Assembly: GCA_019426215.1 (NCBI GenBank)
Contig: CM033392.1
Coordinates: 52,565,149-52,629,148, forward strand
Direction: 5' to 3'
Origin: Buddleja alternifolia
Taxonomy: Eukaryota > Streptophyta > Magnoliopsida > Lamiales > Scrophulariaceae
Length of the DNA: 64,000 bases
Positions within the stretch are counted from its first letter, which is position 1. Each line of letters begins with the position of its first letter. Shown here one piece after another: positions 33,585 to 45,640 of the stretch. The notes under the pieces are model-generated. The model ran no database searches. It had not been told where the DNA came from and saw only the letters and a program-made list of their open reading frames with translations. The position numbers and the translations under genes are program-made.

Positions 33585-36500
33585 TGACCAAGTGTTTTGA
33601 CAGTTATTGGGCTGCCTTCTGTAAGACATTTACTCAGCTGCAACTATGAAGTTGCTTCACTTATTTGGTTTTTAGAATTATATTGTGACTTTGAAGGGCA
33701 GTGGTGTTACGAGTTATGGTGTCCACGGTGAACGTTGGGTAGCCGATTGTGGAGCAATGACACGAACATTTGCTGATTATACAGTGGATAAGCCTAGTTT
33801 AGTTGGGGGTAATACTGATGTATTCAGTTATTACTAAGGTTGTGTTTGACGGGAAAATATTTGGATTTACGGAATGGATTTTGGCGGGGGAGTTTTAATT
33901 GACTATATAGTAGGTGGATTTTACACCCATTGCAGTGGTTGAGAAAATAGCGCAAAATGAGTTTTAAAAGATTGAATTCATTGTAATTTAAAATTATTCA
34001 CACAAGCTCAATGGACTTATATATTTTTTCAATATGAATGTAGCCTAAAATTATAGTTTTAGTGGTGCATGCAAATTATTGTCTATATGCCTGAAGTTCA
34101 TTCAAACGAAGGATAATAGTTGCCGAAAGCCTGGTACGAATCCTCTTACATCGGTGTAAAAACAATTTTGTTGCACACTGATACGAGATAAGTGTATACA
34201 AGGGTACATATTTGATATTTGTGCATGCAGTAGAGATCACATAACCGATGATTTGGATTTCGGAAGCATAACTTGAAGCTGCTAAATAGGTAAGTAAAGC
34301 ATGATTATCTTGATTATTCTAGTGTTTTTTTTTTTTTTCAAACTACTTACATTTAGTAATTTATTCACTAATATCTTAACATCAAATATCTTTTCTGAAA
34401 TAAAATACAAGATGGAGCTGTAAATTATTGGTGTTAATTCTTGCCAACTCTGCACTTAAATAATTAGCCAGCTAGCACAATTAGTCTATGTCTAGAATAT
34501 TGTTACACCAAATAATTATTTTTCCTAGAGACTAGAGTTCATGACTTTTCACATCCACCAATGATGTAGTTCCACTTGCCCACACATCTACCATAGTGAC
34601 CATTAAATAAAGTATGCTATTAATTAATTAATACTAATATGAGGTAAAGTCCAATGTCTCTTGCGAATAATTATATTAATATACCACCAAATCTTGTGTC
34701 CAACTTGGTTGATTAATTAATTAAATTCTCAATGCTTAAAGTATAGTTTTCCACTATGGCTCCATGTGAAAGGAATCCAATTTCCCTAGATGCCATCACA
34801 TGATTGCATCTAATTAAGAGTATTTTTGGCAAAGTATTGGTGATTTAGCTCTATAATATGAATTCCTTGAAGAATAGAAATATAAATGTAAAATTTGATT
34901 ACAAATACCACATACATCATGTTACCATTAATATGGTTGTCTAATGATTAAATCATTTATTTCCGATCAGGGGATTATAGGTTTATACTTTATAGTAGTC
35001 AATTATAATACTTGATCTAGTGTTTTAAATTGAAGAGATCCTTAAGGAGTTAAAAACATTTTTATATCTTATTTTGTTCTAAAAGCAAGAAATATTATAA
35101 GTTCTCATATATGAGATTTTTTAAGAAATTTTTAAACTTAATTAAGCACTCTCTTAATCAAAAGATACAAATGCTTATCATTTTGCAAAATAACCAAATT
35201 GGTGTAGTATTTATTTGGACAATGAAAGTATGAATCAATTTTAATTGTCCACCTCTTCAAATCATTTTAGAATAAATCAACAATTTATAATATATCATTA
35301 TAAAATATTTCACAAGAGATTAGCCAATCGCCCTCCTGTGCCAATTTCGCGGCCTTGATTAATCTTAAAACTAAACACAATTTTTTTTTAGTTCAAGACG
35401 AAGGGAGATATTCTAATTATTTAACTCGATAAATCTGAGTTGATAGTTATAATCCTGAACTATAAAAACTCTATCTAATTCCATAAAAGAGGGGAGACCC
35501 ACAACTTATGACAGCCTGTATTCGAACTCAGGTACTCTCATATAAAATAAGAAGTGGATACCACTATACCAACATGTCTTGGGTTAAATACAAATATTTA
35601 TATCACCGTCAAACACATCTAAAGTTAACCATTCTGCTTAAAAAACTCTAATATCAATTATCTTCTGTTGCGCCCCTTTTGAAAAGAAAAAGAATAAAAA
35701 GTAAAGAAAAGAAAAACTAATATATCAATTATCAACCAAAGAGCACATTGAAAAAGGAAATTGACCGACTCTAATTCTAGAAGTAATATTCTTGTTATAG
35801 TATGAATTTATTGTTTTAAATCTTTTGAAGGTATATTTAAATAAACAATTTCTTTCCAAAATTACAGGAGGTGATAAGTTGTTGATTTTATTAGCCATAA
35901 AGGAATTTTTTTTGTCGATACCGAGTTTGGCCAAATTAAGTGCAATTCATAAATAAATGATCAATTATATGGCAAGTATAATTTATTCTACTTATAAATT
36001 ACATTGGATTTGACCAAACTAAATCTGAATTAGAAATTTCAATTTGACCTAAGTATAATTCACAAGGTAATTGAACAATCGAATGGTGGATTTGGCCATC
36101 CAGGCTTGAATTAGAAATTCTAGTCACATATATAGCATTAAGGAAAATTTTAGTTTTACTCTAGTTTGACCGCATTCAAGTGTAATTTATGATAAATATA
36201 TTTCTTTATCTTTCCACATTTTTTTTGTTTATACCAAGAGTTTCCTCCAATTGAATGTTGGAGACTAATCCCTTCGAGACGTAGAGATCACCGAAGTGTG
36301 TTATGCCTCTTCCAACAAAACCTTTTCCATATACACGGGAATCGAATTCTGGACAGCATGATTAAGAAACCCAACTATCTATCAATTGTGTTGGGCCTTG
36401 TTGATTTCGGATCACATTTAAATTCGATCAAATCAAATCTAAAATCAAATTCACCCATTTAAAAATTACAATTTTTTTTTTAAAATTCAATTACTTCCCC

Positions 36501-36635
36501 AAAATACCCCTAGATCTCTCATTTCTCGTTTCCCTTAATCAACCCCTTCTTAAATCTCCTTTCCAATTTTATAATCACTCCACCTAATAATACCATCTTC
36601 GGTTTCAAAACCCCCCACCCCACCCCACTCCCCCA
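33585..36635. other. Intergenic, no supported gene
   Basis: This spans the helicase 3' flank and the galactosyltransferase 5' flank. It is strongly AT-rich and I recognised neither coding sequence nor a clear transposon. Confidence 0.5.
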
Positions 36636-38114
36636 ATGCTTCCAAGTATCACCAAACCGCCGCCTCCGCCGCCGGCCGACCACCACCACCACCACTCTCC
36701 GAGAAAGCTCAAAACCACCCTCCACTCCGTCAAATCCCACATCTCCTCCCACCACTGTGCATGGCTAACCGCCACCGTCCTCTTACAGCTCTTAATCATC
36801 GTCTTCCTCAACCGGGCATCCCCGCCGCCGCCTCTTCCGTCCACCCACCGCCACAACTTCGAGTCCGCCGCCGCCTCCACCGCCGCCCCCTTATACGACG
36901 ATGTCTGCAAATCCGGTAGAATATACGTATACAATCTCCCCCCCATCCTCAACAAAGACCTCCTCGATAACTGCCAAGACTTAGACCCGTGGAGCTCCCG
37001 CTGCAACGCCGTCTCCAACGGCGGCTTCGGCCCCCCCGCCACTGGCCTAAACGCCGTCGTTCCAACCAACCTCACCCCCGCTTGGTACTGGACCGATATG
37101 TACGCCGCCGAAGTTATATATCACGATAGGATGATGAGCTATAAATGCAGAACGCTGAATCGAGACGAAGCGACGGCGTTTTACATCCCTTTCTACGTCG
37201 GACTCGCCGTCGGGAAATACTTATGGTTCAATTACACGTCCAAAGATCGAGATTTTCACAGCGTTGAGATGTTGAATTGGGTTTCAAGCCAGCCGCCATG
37301 GAAGAACTCAAACGGGTCGGATCATTTCATCATGTTGGGTCGTTTGACTTGGGATTTTCGTAGATTATCGGACAATGATAATGAATGGGGCACCCGATTC
37401 ATTTACATGCCATTGATGAAAAATGTTCTTCGATTGGCAGTTGAAAGAAGCCGATGGGATGAGCTAGAGATTAGTGTCCCTTATCCGACGTCGTTTCACC
37501 CGAGATCCGAATCCGATATCCGTCAATGGCAGAGCTTGATTCGGACCCGGAAAAGATCGAGTCTCTTTACTTTCGTTGGGGCGACCCGTAAAAAGATCAA
37601 GAACGACTTTCGAGGGGTGTTGATGAACTACTGTAAGAACGAATCGAGCTCGTGTCGAGTAGTCGACTGCTCTGTGACCCATTGTTATGATGGAGCACCG
37701 GCTATACTCGAGGCGTTCTTGGATTCGGATTTTTGTTTTCAACCCAAAGGAGATGGGTTTACCCGAAGATCCATGTTCGATTGCATGTTGGCCGGATCCA
37801 TACCCGTTTACTTTTGGAAAGGGAGCTTCGAGTATCAGTATGAATGGCACTTGCCTACGTCTGCAAATACTTATTCGGTTCTTATCGATCGTAACGATGT
37901 TAGAAACGATACTTCGATAATCAGAAGAGTTCTTGAGAGTTATAGTGTACAAGAGGTGGCGAAAATGAGGGAAACTATTGTTGAATTCTTGCCTAGATTC
38001 TTGTATTCTAGGTCGAACACGGATTTAGGGAATGTCGAAGATGCGTTTGATATAGCCATGGACGGGGTCTTGAGAAAGTTTAAGCAACAAAAGATGGGAG
38101 CTCAAGGAGATTAA
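36636..38114 (+). CDS. GT47A xyloglucan galactosyltransferase (XLT2/MUR3-like), intronless
   Basis: A single exon of 492 codons encodes a type II Golgi membrane protein. It has a cytosolic tail rich in proline and histidine (1-41), a transmembrane anchor (about 42-58, AWLTATVLLQLLIIVFL), a proline-rich stem and an exostosin domain (about 94-455). Family signatures visible are GRIYVYNLPP, the HDRMMSYKCRT region, FYIPFYVGL, the WGTRFIYMP region, FCFQPKGDGFTRRSMFDCML and AGSIPVYFW. GT47 clade A enzymes transfer galactose or other sugars from UDP-sugars to xyloglucan side chains in the Golgi. The length and MLP start fit XLT2 best, but I cannot separate XLT2 from other GT47A paralogues by eye. 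GC content, especially in the first 500 bp, is far higher than in the flanks. Likely polyadenylation signals (AATAAA) lie near 38214. No lesions were seen. Confidence 0.9.
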   Translation: MLPSITKPPPPPPADHHHHHSPRKLKTTLHSVKSHISSHHCAWLTATVLLQLLIIVFLNRASPPPPLPSTHRHNFESAAASTAAPLYDDVCKSGRIYVYNLPPILNKDLLDNCQDLDPWSSRCNAVSNGGFGPPATGLNAVVPTNLTPAWYWTDMYAAEVIYHDRMMSYKCRTLNRDEATAFYIPFYVGLAVGKYLWFNYTSKDRDFHSVEMLNWVSSQPPWKNSNGSDHFIMLGRLTWDFRRLSDNDNEWGTRFIYMPLMKNVLRLAVERSRWDELEISVPYPTSFHPRSESDIRQWQSLIRTRKRSSLFTFVGATRKKIKNDFRGVLMNYCKNESSSCRVVDCSVTHCYDGAPAILEAFLDSDFCFQPKGDGFTRRSMFDCMLAGSIPVYFWKGSFEYQYEWHLPTSANTYSVLIDRNDVRNDTSIIRRVLESYSVQEVAKMRETIVEFLPRFLYSRSNTDLGNVEDAFDIAMDGVLRKFKQQKMGAQGD

Positions 38115-38866
38115 AGATTTTAAGGTTAGAGTCAATTAATTTAATTGTTACATTCATTCATTAGAAATTTTGCATTCATATCATTACTATTTTTTGTATA
38201 GTTTTACAATTAATAAAAAAAATAATCAATACTTGGTACAAATTTATTCGTTCGTATAATCATAATTCATACATACTATAGAAGAATTATGTATTGGACA
38301 ACACGTCTTCAAGACTTGGAAGAATTTGAATGGAAGTATGAGATTTTATTTTATGTCCATTTTGTTCAGATGCTCTTTTCTTCTTTTAATTTTCTTGCCT
38401 ACTCCTCGATTTTTTGATAAGTAATTTATAATGAAAATCTCTAAGATCGATATATATGATGAAATATCAAATTAATTCAAATAGATTAACCAAACCGAAA
38501 TTCACGTAATTTACTGACTATTTGGTTATATAGTTGGTTTTTAGAATCATAAAAGCTTGGTTCGCGTGTCATTTTTTAATTGGATTTTATAGAATTTTCG
38601 ATGAAAGAACTCAGACCAATCTAAGTTTTGGAAAAAATGATTATTCCAAGGTGAAGAATAATTTGGGTTAAAGTTAGTAAACCTAATGCATCAAGAAAAG
38701 AATAAAGCTACAACAAAATGTCTTCATGCACACTTTTTATGATTTAAAGTCTTTAGATGGGGCCATGACTATTGTGCCAGATGCATGATAGCCATTGGAT
38801 TATATATGCGCGTCCAAATGGCAGCATATGATTCGTTAATGATATAATGGTCATACTGAAATAGGC
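38115..38866. other. 3' flank of the galactosyltransferase gene
   Basis: AT-rich sequence with candidate poly(A) signals near 38214. Nothing else was recognised. Confidence 0.4.
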
Positions 38867-39015
38867 GTGAAATTCTATGGTGAACCAAGACCATTGATTC
38901 CGGTTTACAAATCACCATTGGATCGGGAGTAATTTAGTAATTGCCCCCCTAGTGGGGGATCCAATGGTGATTTGTGGATCGGAACTAATGGTTTCAGTCC
39001 ACCATAGCATTGCCC
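38867..39015. mobile_element. Short MITE (149 bp) with perfect 9-bp TSD
   Basis: The arms share TCTATGGTG/CACCATAG and the longer block CAAATCACCATTGGATC with its complement GATCCAATGGTGATTTG, forming a near-complete hairpin. Identical GAAATAGGC occurs at 38858-38866 and 39016-39024. The 9-bp duplication points to Mutator-type transposition. Confidence 0.88.
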
Positions 39016-39024
39016 GAAATAGGC

Positions 39025-40444
39025 TCCATTGGACTAGGTCTGCATAAAAATCTAATCTATACATTCAATGTTATACTTGATTGAGGAAAATTCTTATTCA
39101 AACTTGGATTGGCCGCACCCAAGTGTATTTCACAAGGAGAGTGTATTGAGTTTGCCATATAATTGGTAAATTATATTATAAAAGACATATGAGTTTGGTC
39201 GAGTTGGGAGCGGGGCTAGAATTTTCACTTGATGGATATATATGATATAATGATGATATTGCAAGACTTCAATTTGACTTACTGGTTTTAGGTAAATTAA
39301 ACACATTAAATTTTGTTCATTCAATTTCCTTTTTCATATACATGATGCTCCAAACTCTTTTACTAATTATCTTAGAAATGAGTTTTTCTAAATATCATAT
39401 TTTGTATAATTACATTCGTTTATATATTGTGAAGTTATATACACATTCATAGATAGACGATTGTGATGGTTTTAAAATTAAAATTTTAAAAAATTCTTGA
39501 ATAACTCACATACATAGATAATTATATTAATGTCCAAAACCTCGATAATTTGAAGCTCATATGAAAGAACCCAATTTTGAATGCAATTTTTGGTATATAT
39601 ATGATTACAAGTCCCAACTCATCCTTAGTTTGCGGAGAGATGGACAGTGTTTGGTCATATATTATAAATTTCTTTGCTAGTTTGAAATATAAGAAAATAT
39701 TAATATCTTTTCTTAGTAATTACTATTATTTTGTGAAACTTTCTTGCCAAGTGGTCCAATTATATGCACACTTTTACTCTACTTTTCTTCGATGATAGAT
39801 CCACCCACAACACGCACCATATTTATCACATGGCTTTTTATTTTTACTTTTTTCATTTTTCATAAATGATTTATCTTTTGAAGTTTGCTTCTTAATCATG
39901 TTATTCATAGATATAATTTTATTTAGAAAGCAAACAATTCCATCTTTCTCATCTAATTTACTTCTAATTGTATACTTTTCGGGATAATAACACTAACCAA
40001 AACGTGAGGGAAAAAATAACGAAATAAGGAATCTTTTCATGGTAATTCAATGAAAAGATATTAGAAAAATGAGTATAAATATTATAAATTGAAAAGCTAT
40101 ATAGACTATTACGTGAATAGGTTTAATTTGTATATGTATATGATATATTTATGTTCAATTTGAAGTTGGCCATGATTAGTTTTGAGTGCCTAGGTTGATT
40201 ATAATCTAGATGTCTTTAAAAGGTGGGAGCTACTTGAAACTCAAAGTAATCATATTAAAGTTTGCTAGAATTGAAAGAACTGTGACTGTTCTACGTTTAA
40301 ATCAGTAAAAGCAATTTAAGCATACAAATAGATGCTTGAAGAGTTGAGCTATGAATAATTTATTTTGTGAATGCTCAAATTGTGAATATTTGTAGGACAT
40401 GGTATATAAATCTCTAAATTACACGTGTTATATAATTAGAGATG
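39025..40444. other. Intergenic, no supported gene
   Basis: AT-rich DNA on both strands. The short open frames (for example 39577-39795) show no family motif. Confidence 0.4.
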
Positions 40445-41325
40445 ACTACAATTAGAGCCGTAAACGAGTCGAGCCGTACAATTTTACAGGCTCGAGCTCT
40501 AGCTCATCTTAAAAAATTTGTTGGAGCTCAAGTTCAAGCTCATCGAGCCCAATTTTTTTGAGTTAGAGGCAAGCGAGCCAAGCTTGAGCTCAGCTCGTTT
40601 GCCCATTCGAGCTTGAGCTGAGCTTGAGCTTGACTTCTTTGCATGTTCGAGCTCGAGCCAAAGCTCGAAAATTACGCAAAGATGAATGTGTAACGGTAAG
40701 CACTCGTGTCGTCAGCGGGGAAGATAACTTGGAGAAGAAAATAAACAAAAAATATTTGTTACAAAGACATATGAATACAATTATGTACGGATTCTGAAAT
40801 GAATAGATGACAAAATTAAAAAAAATAAATTAGTGTGAAAGGCAATAAATTAGATTGAATTTATAAGAATGAAAATTTTGGATTAAAAAAAACTTTCATA
40901 ATATTTTTTAATATATTTTCGTAGTTACTTAGTTATTATTATTAAAATATTATTAATATAATTTTTTATTACTAATATAAGTAAAACATGGATAGTAAAT
41001 ATATTATTACTAATATATATATATATATATACACCCAAAAGTTGAAACTTAACTGGTGAAATATTTATTCAATATCATTTTAAATATAATGTACATGAAC
41101 AAGTTTACAAAAAAAATTTAATATAATTTTAAGTAAACATAAATATACTTATATTTTATTATTATAAAAGCTCGAGTGCCGGCTCTCGAGCTTAAGAACA
41201 CTAAAATGTAAACTCAAGTTCAGTTCATCAATAAGCTCAAGCTCGTATCTCGAGCCGAGCTCTAATCGAACTACCTCTCTAGGCTCGCTAGCTAGCTCAA
41301 CTCAACATACACCCATAGCTATATC
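40445..41325. mobile_element. Foldback element with GCTCGAGCT-rich arms
   Basis: About 230 bp on the left (CGAGTCGAGCC, GAGCTCGAGCC, CTTGAGCTCAGCTCG) and about 150 bp on the right (AAAGCTCGAGTGCC, CTCGAGCCGAGCTC) are related by inversion, around an AT-rich core. One-sided relatives occur near 19970-20050 and 50635-50880. The boundaries are approximate. Confidence 0.65.
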
Positions 41326-42304
41326 GCCTTGATTGACGTTTCTTGTTTAGAGTACTCGTGTCGATTCACAAGTCATGGACTCTATGGGTGTTGAAGTTAT
41401 ATATACATACATATTGTATGTATATATATGCTATTTAGTTTTCATCATTATTAAATTGACCTAGAATTTTCTACAAGTGGTCACATGTATAATGAAACAG
41501 TTGTGCTATAGTCACCATCCACTGAATACAATAAAGATAATGATCACGAAAAAAAAATAAAAGTGAAAGTGAAAGCAAGATAATTGACTTCAAAAAATAA
41601 AAAAATTAAGAAAAGAAAAGAGAAAGACAACAACACAAGTTGCAAATTGCCAGCTTAGGGAAAAGCAATGACGTGCACGTCATGATCAATAATATAATTA
41701 AGAATCTAAATTAAATTATTAATATTTAAATGCAATTAAATATTAAAAAGGCATAATCAAGTCATGATAATGTCGGCCAAATTAAATATCCAAATTAAAA
41801 CTAATAAGAAAAATTAAACGTTTTCTAGATCCATATTTCAAGGATGTTTTAAATCAAATACAAATTGTTGGTCGGTGCTACGATATGAAAACGGAAATAG
41901 AATTTTTTTTAAGAGAAAAAAAGTTCAATAATTCTTAAGTTATAGGGTAATTTGGCCGAGCAGTTTCAATCGGTCCAATTTTTTTTGTTAATAAAACAGG
42001 AAGTATTGCATAATTATGTAATGAAGGAGGATGGGAATGAACTTAAATTACATGAATTACGTTTTAATATTTATAGAGATTTGCACTTGTTAATATTTAA
42101 ATTATATCTGTAATTTACAGAGACAAATATTGTCAACTTAAGTTAGAATGACTTATGAGTTACTCAATATAAAATGATTTTAGAATTTTCCTAAGAGATG
42201 TAAATGGAGCTTTTGACCAAGAAATTCACAAGACCGTGTCTTCTAAAATTATTTACTTGAAAAAAAAGAAAAGAAGAAGTTATGTTGCTGTGAATTAGCA
42301 CACA
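41326..42304. other. Intergenic, no supported gene
   Basis: AT-rich sequence with a short TA-rich palindrome near 41400-41430. No coding or element boundary was recognised. Confidence 0.4.
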
Positions 42305-42985
42305 TAAAAGGCGTTTTACCTTCATGTATTATTGAAAATAGGCATATTGCTCCATGTTTTATAAAAAAAGGTTAATTACTCCGTTGTGTTTTCAAAATAT
42401 GGCTAATAACTGCCAAGCTCATTTTTTATTATTATTTATCAAAATAAAAATGACAACTATACTCTTAATTAACTATGATGAAGTTTCCTCCTAATTAATT
42501 ATTCATTATTTTTTTGTATTGTCATAATTATTTTAAATAATATCTTTACTGCACATAAGTAGAATATGTATTAGTGATAATGTATATTACTTAAAAGGTG
42601 TGAAATAAAATATATTCATTTATTAACATTCTTAAAATTTTATTCAAATAATTTGAATATGAAAATAAACCAAAATAGTCTTAACGTTAAATTTTTTATC
42701 TCATATGGCATGATCAATATTTTATATTGAAAAATCTCACATTCATTAATCACATAATCATATTAAAGATCACTAAATAAAACAAGAAATGCATTAGATG
42801 TTGATTATTATATGTGTAAGGGTATATTTGTCATTTTAATTTAATAAATGATATGAAATAGGATTGGGTGTTATTTGCCTTTTTTTAGAACAAAAAGGGG
42901 TAATATATAAGCCTCTTTTAATATATAACATAGGGGGTAATGTGGCCTTTTAAGAACACAATGGAGTCGTATGCTTTTTTACCCG
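42305..42985. mobile_element. Foldback element, about 680 bp
   Basis: The left arm (CATATTGCTCCATG, TTAATTACTCCGTTGTGTT) matches the reverse complement of the right arm (AACACAATGGAGTCGTATG, GGGGTAATATATAAGCC) with small offsets. The interior is AT-rich and non-coding. Confidence 0.6.
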
Positions 42986-43004
42986 AATTAGCATATTTAG
43001 AGAT

Positions 43005-43510
43005 TGTTTGCAAAAATATTTGCATAAGTTAAGAGTGGGAAATAATCAAAAGAGTTTCAAAAAAAAAGTGATTGCTTATTAGTGTTTTGCAGATACAAGT
43101 GAAAAGTAGAAAACAATTGAAGAAAAATATTTGCGGAAAAAAAGTGATCACAGTTGGCTTATTTATAAAAGGCTGAATAATATATTCAAAACAACTTTCA
43201 TGAAATACCAAGAATCACTTTGAAGCACCACTGTACCAATTTGAGGATTATCATTATTTAGAGATTAATTTAAAAGAATTAGAATTAGAATTATAGTTTG
43301 GAAGCACTCTGGAATTGCTTATTTTAAGCTAGAATATAAAAATCACTTTAAACCCAAGGGTGTGGTGGAGCGGTAGGGGCACTTCCTCCGTTAACCAAGT
43401 GTCGAGGGTTCGATCCTTGTCTTGGGTATGAAGCAGCCTTAAATCCCTGGGCCAGTTTTTGATTATAAACCAAAAAAAAAAAAAAAGCACTTTAGAGTTT
43501 GCAAACAACC
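43005..43510. mobile_element. TGTTTGCAAA-terminated MITE interrupted by a SINE
   Basis: The termini carry GATTGTTTGCAAAAATATTT at the left and GAGTTTGCAAACAACCTTA at the right. The interior (GTGAAAAGT, TGATTTAAT-like and GGATTATCATTATTTAGAG blocks) is shared with a second copy at about 49741-50060. The SINE at 43351-43487 splits the right end. Confidence 0.6.
43351..43487 (+). mobile_element. tRNA-derived SINE with poly(A) tail
   Basis: The head has an A-box (GTGGTGGAGCGGTAGGGG, 43362-43379) and a perfect B-box (GGTTCGATCC, 43408-43417) at tRNA-like spacing. A short body ends in about 15 A. It is flanked by CACTTTA at 43344-43350 and 43488-43494, inside the MITE at 43005-43510. The poly(A) tail, target duplication and extra body sequence identify a retroposed SINE rather than a tRNA gene. 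Confidence 0.85.
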
Positions 43511-44814
43511 TTATAGGGTGTCAATCGGGCTTAATGCTAGACACTGCGTAAAACTTCCAAAAAAATCAAAAGAATGTAGATAAATTGTGTATCTCGCATA
43601 AGTCTCGCACATAAACTTTTGTCATTATACTAAAACTTGAATTTATCAAAATGTAGTATGTCATAAAGTCAAACATACCAACTAATAACCAAAAAATCTA
43701 GCATTATATTGAAAAAAAATAAAATCCTACTCCCTAATTTCAAAGACTAAAATTGCAATTTCATTACTGGCCGAGACGGAGCCACATGGGGCAGGTAAAC
43801 CCCCCACCAAACACTTTGATCATTATTTTTTGGCCCAATAACTTTTGGAAATTAAATTTTGCCCCCTCGCCCCCCAAATTCAAAAATATCATATTTTAAC
43901 CCCTTTTTTTGTATTCGCCCCCCGAATCATAAATTTTGGCTCCGTCCCTGATTACGGGTTCTCAAGAAGCTCGTGTGTTGAAGAACAATATATACAGTTA
44001 AACGGTTGGGCAAATTTGGTTATGGACGTTATAATATATTATATGTTATATTTGATGGATATGTATTGAACAATTGAATAGACATACGATAAATGTTCAT
44101 AAATTTAGTTTTTTTTAATAAAATTATAGGACACTTGTCGTGCACCAACCTATTCAGTAATATTCAACGAGTGCATTATCTAATGGGATCATTAATTATT
44201 TATGCAGATTCTTAATCTTATTTTCTAACCTCGTCATGTTAAAGCGTGCTTTGTCCATGTGTGCTTTGAATTAATTAAATTAATCAATATATAGATGTAC
44301 ATCTATTCTTTTGATGCGTATTTATTATATATACTAATAATAGTATCATACTCGATAAGTATAATGGATTATATAAAATATAAATAAAAGATATTTTTTT
44401 GTTATGTTTGTATGATAAATATTTTTAATTAATTTAATATTATATATATGCGTATGAATTTATGATTAAAAAAACATATGATAGAGAAAAATAGTTAAAA
44501 ACCATCTTGACATTATCAATTTCAAATGTGACTAATTTTGTCTTTACATTTAAAACACATCAAAGTGGTTAGTCTAAGGCTTTACACGTTATAAATGCTT
44601 GGGTTCATATTTGGAAGCTCTCAAGAGTTGAGATCTTCACATGTATATGTAATGGTGGACCTCCCCACACATGTATAATACATGTATGGTGAAGATCACT
44701 TGGGAATCCAACTCTCGGGAGCCACCAAATATCATTAGTCTCAAAAAGTATGCTCACTATATTACTTTTGTCCGTCCCAAAATGTTTGTCCTTTATTATA
44801 AGCATGGAGAGTAT

Positions 44815-44846
<32 letters not shown>

Positions 44847-44863
44847 CATACATATACTATTTC
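43511..44863. other. Intergenic, repeats without clear boundaries
   Basis: C-rich blocks near 43795-43950 are internally repetitive. (TA)n and TACA repeats lie near 44817-44855. No coding gene was recognised. Confidence 0.4.
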
Positions 44864-45247
44864 GGGGTAATGTCACTATTGGTCCCTCAACTTTACATTT
44901 AGAATCACTTTGGTCCTTCAACTTCTAATTGCGTCGATTGAGTCCTTCAACTCAACAATTTGTTTCAATGTGGGTCTCCGTCCAATTTCCGATCAATTTT
45001 GGCTGGAAAGTGTCACGTGTCACACATATGTCATGTTTTATTAATTACAAAATATCGGTTTTTCCCTTTAAGTTGGTCATGTGCGTGTCACATGACCAAC
45101 TTTCCTGCCAAAATTGATCGGAAATTGAGACGAAAGACCACATTGAAATAAATTATTGAGTTGAGGGACTTAATCGACACAATTAGAAGTTGAGGGACCA
45201 TAGTGATTCTAAACGTAAAATTGAGGGACTAATAGTGACATTACCCC
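44864..45247. mobile_element. MITE with long arms, 9-bp TSD-like flanks
   Basis: GGGGTAATGTCACTATTGGT and the right-end ACTAATAGTGACATTACCCC are inverted. The pairing continues through CTCAACTT, TCAATTTTGGC and CCAATTTCCGATCAATTTTGG for most of the length. Flanks TACTATTTC (44855-44863) and TACTATTAT (45248-45256) agree at 7 of 9 positions. It appears to have inserted at the very start of the Helitron that follows. Confidence 0.82.
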
Positions 45248-45640
45248 TACTATTATATAAAGCACCAACACTCTAGAATAACTGCTTTTGGTATATTTTA
45301 AGATGAAATGGCTATATTGATCCCACTTAAGAAAAAAAATCTAAGGTCGTTTAAGATTTCTATTCTCTCTTTTCTATCCATCACCACGTAATTTCTATTT
45401 TCATACATTTTCTCTCTTCTCTCTCATCATATTTCCTCTTTTTCATATATATATATTTTAATATTCTCTCTCCAACTCATTTTTAATGATTTAGAAGATC
45501 TCATATAAAATCATAGACTAAAAACTATGTTAACCACATAAATCGAAGCAAAAATATTCATGAATATTAAATAACAACAAATTAATTATTATGCTTTATA
45601 ATTTTTTATTTATTAGGCAAACGCATCGAGTGTGCCAATA
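45248..45640 (+). mobile_element. Non-autonomous Helitron, second family member
   Basis: It aligns along its length with the element at 31054-31440 (TATAAAGCACCAACAC, AGAATAACTGCTTTTGGT, CTCTCT-rich core, CATCGAGTGTGCCAATACGACTA end). A terminal hairpin precedes the CTAA-like end. The exact left end is obscured by the MITE at 44864-45247. Confidence 0.62.

Noticed and set aside
36605..37075. Long minus-strand open frame opposite the galactosyltransferase start
   Set aside because: It is antisense to a well-supported GC-rich coding exon and encodes low-complexity Gly/Trp/Arg sequence.
37464..37952. Minus-strand open frame opposite the exostosin domain
   Set aside because: It is a shadow of the plus-strand coding frame with no recognisable motif.
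43361..43430. A tRNA gene
   Set aside because: The A and B boxes are present, but the poly(A) tail, non-tRNA body and CACTTTA target duplications identify a SINE.
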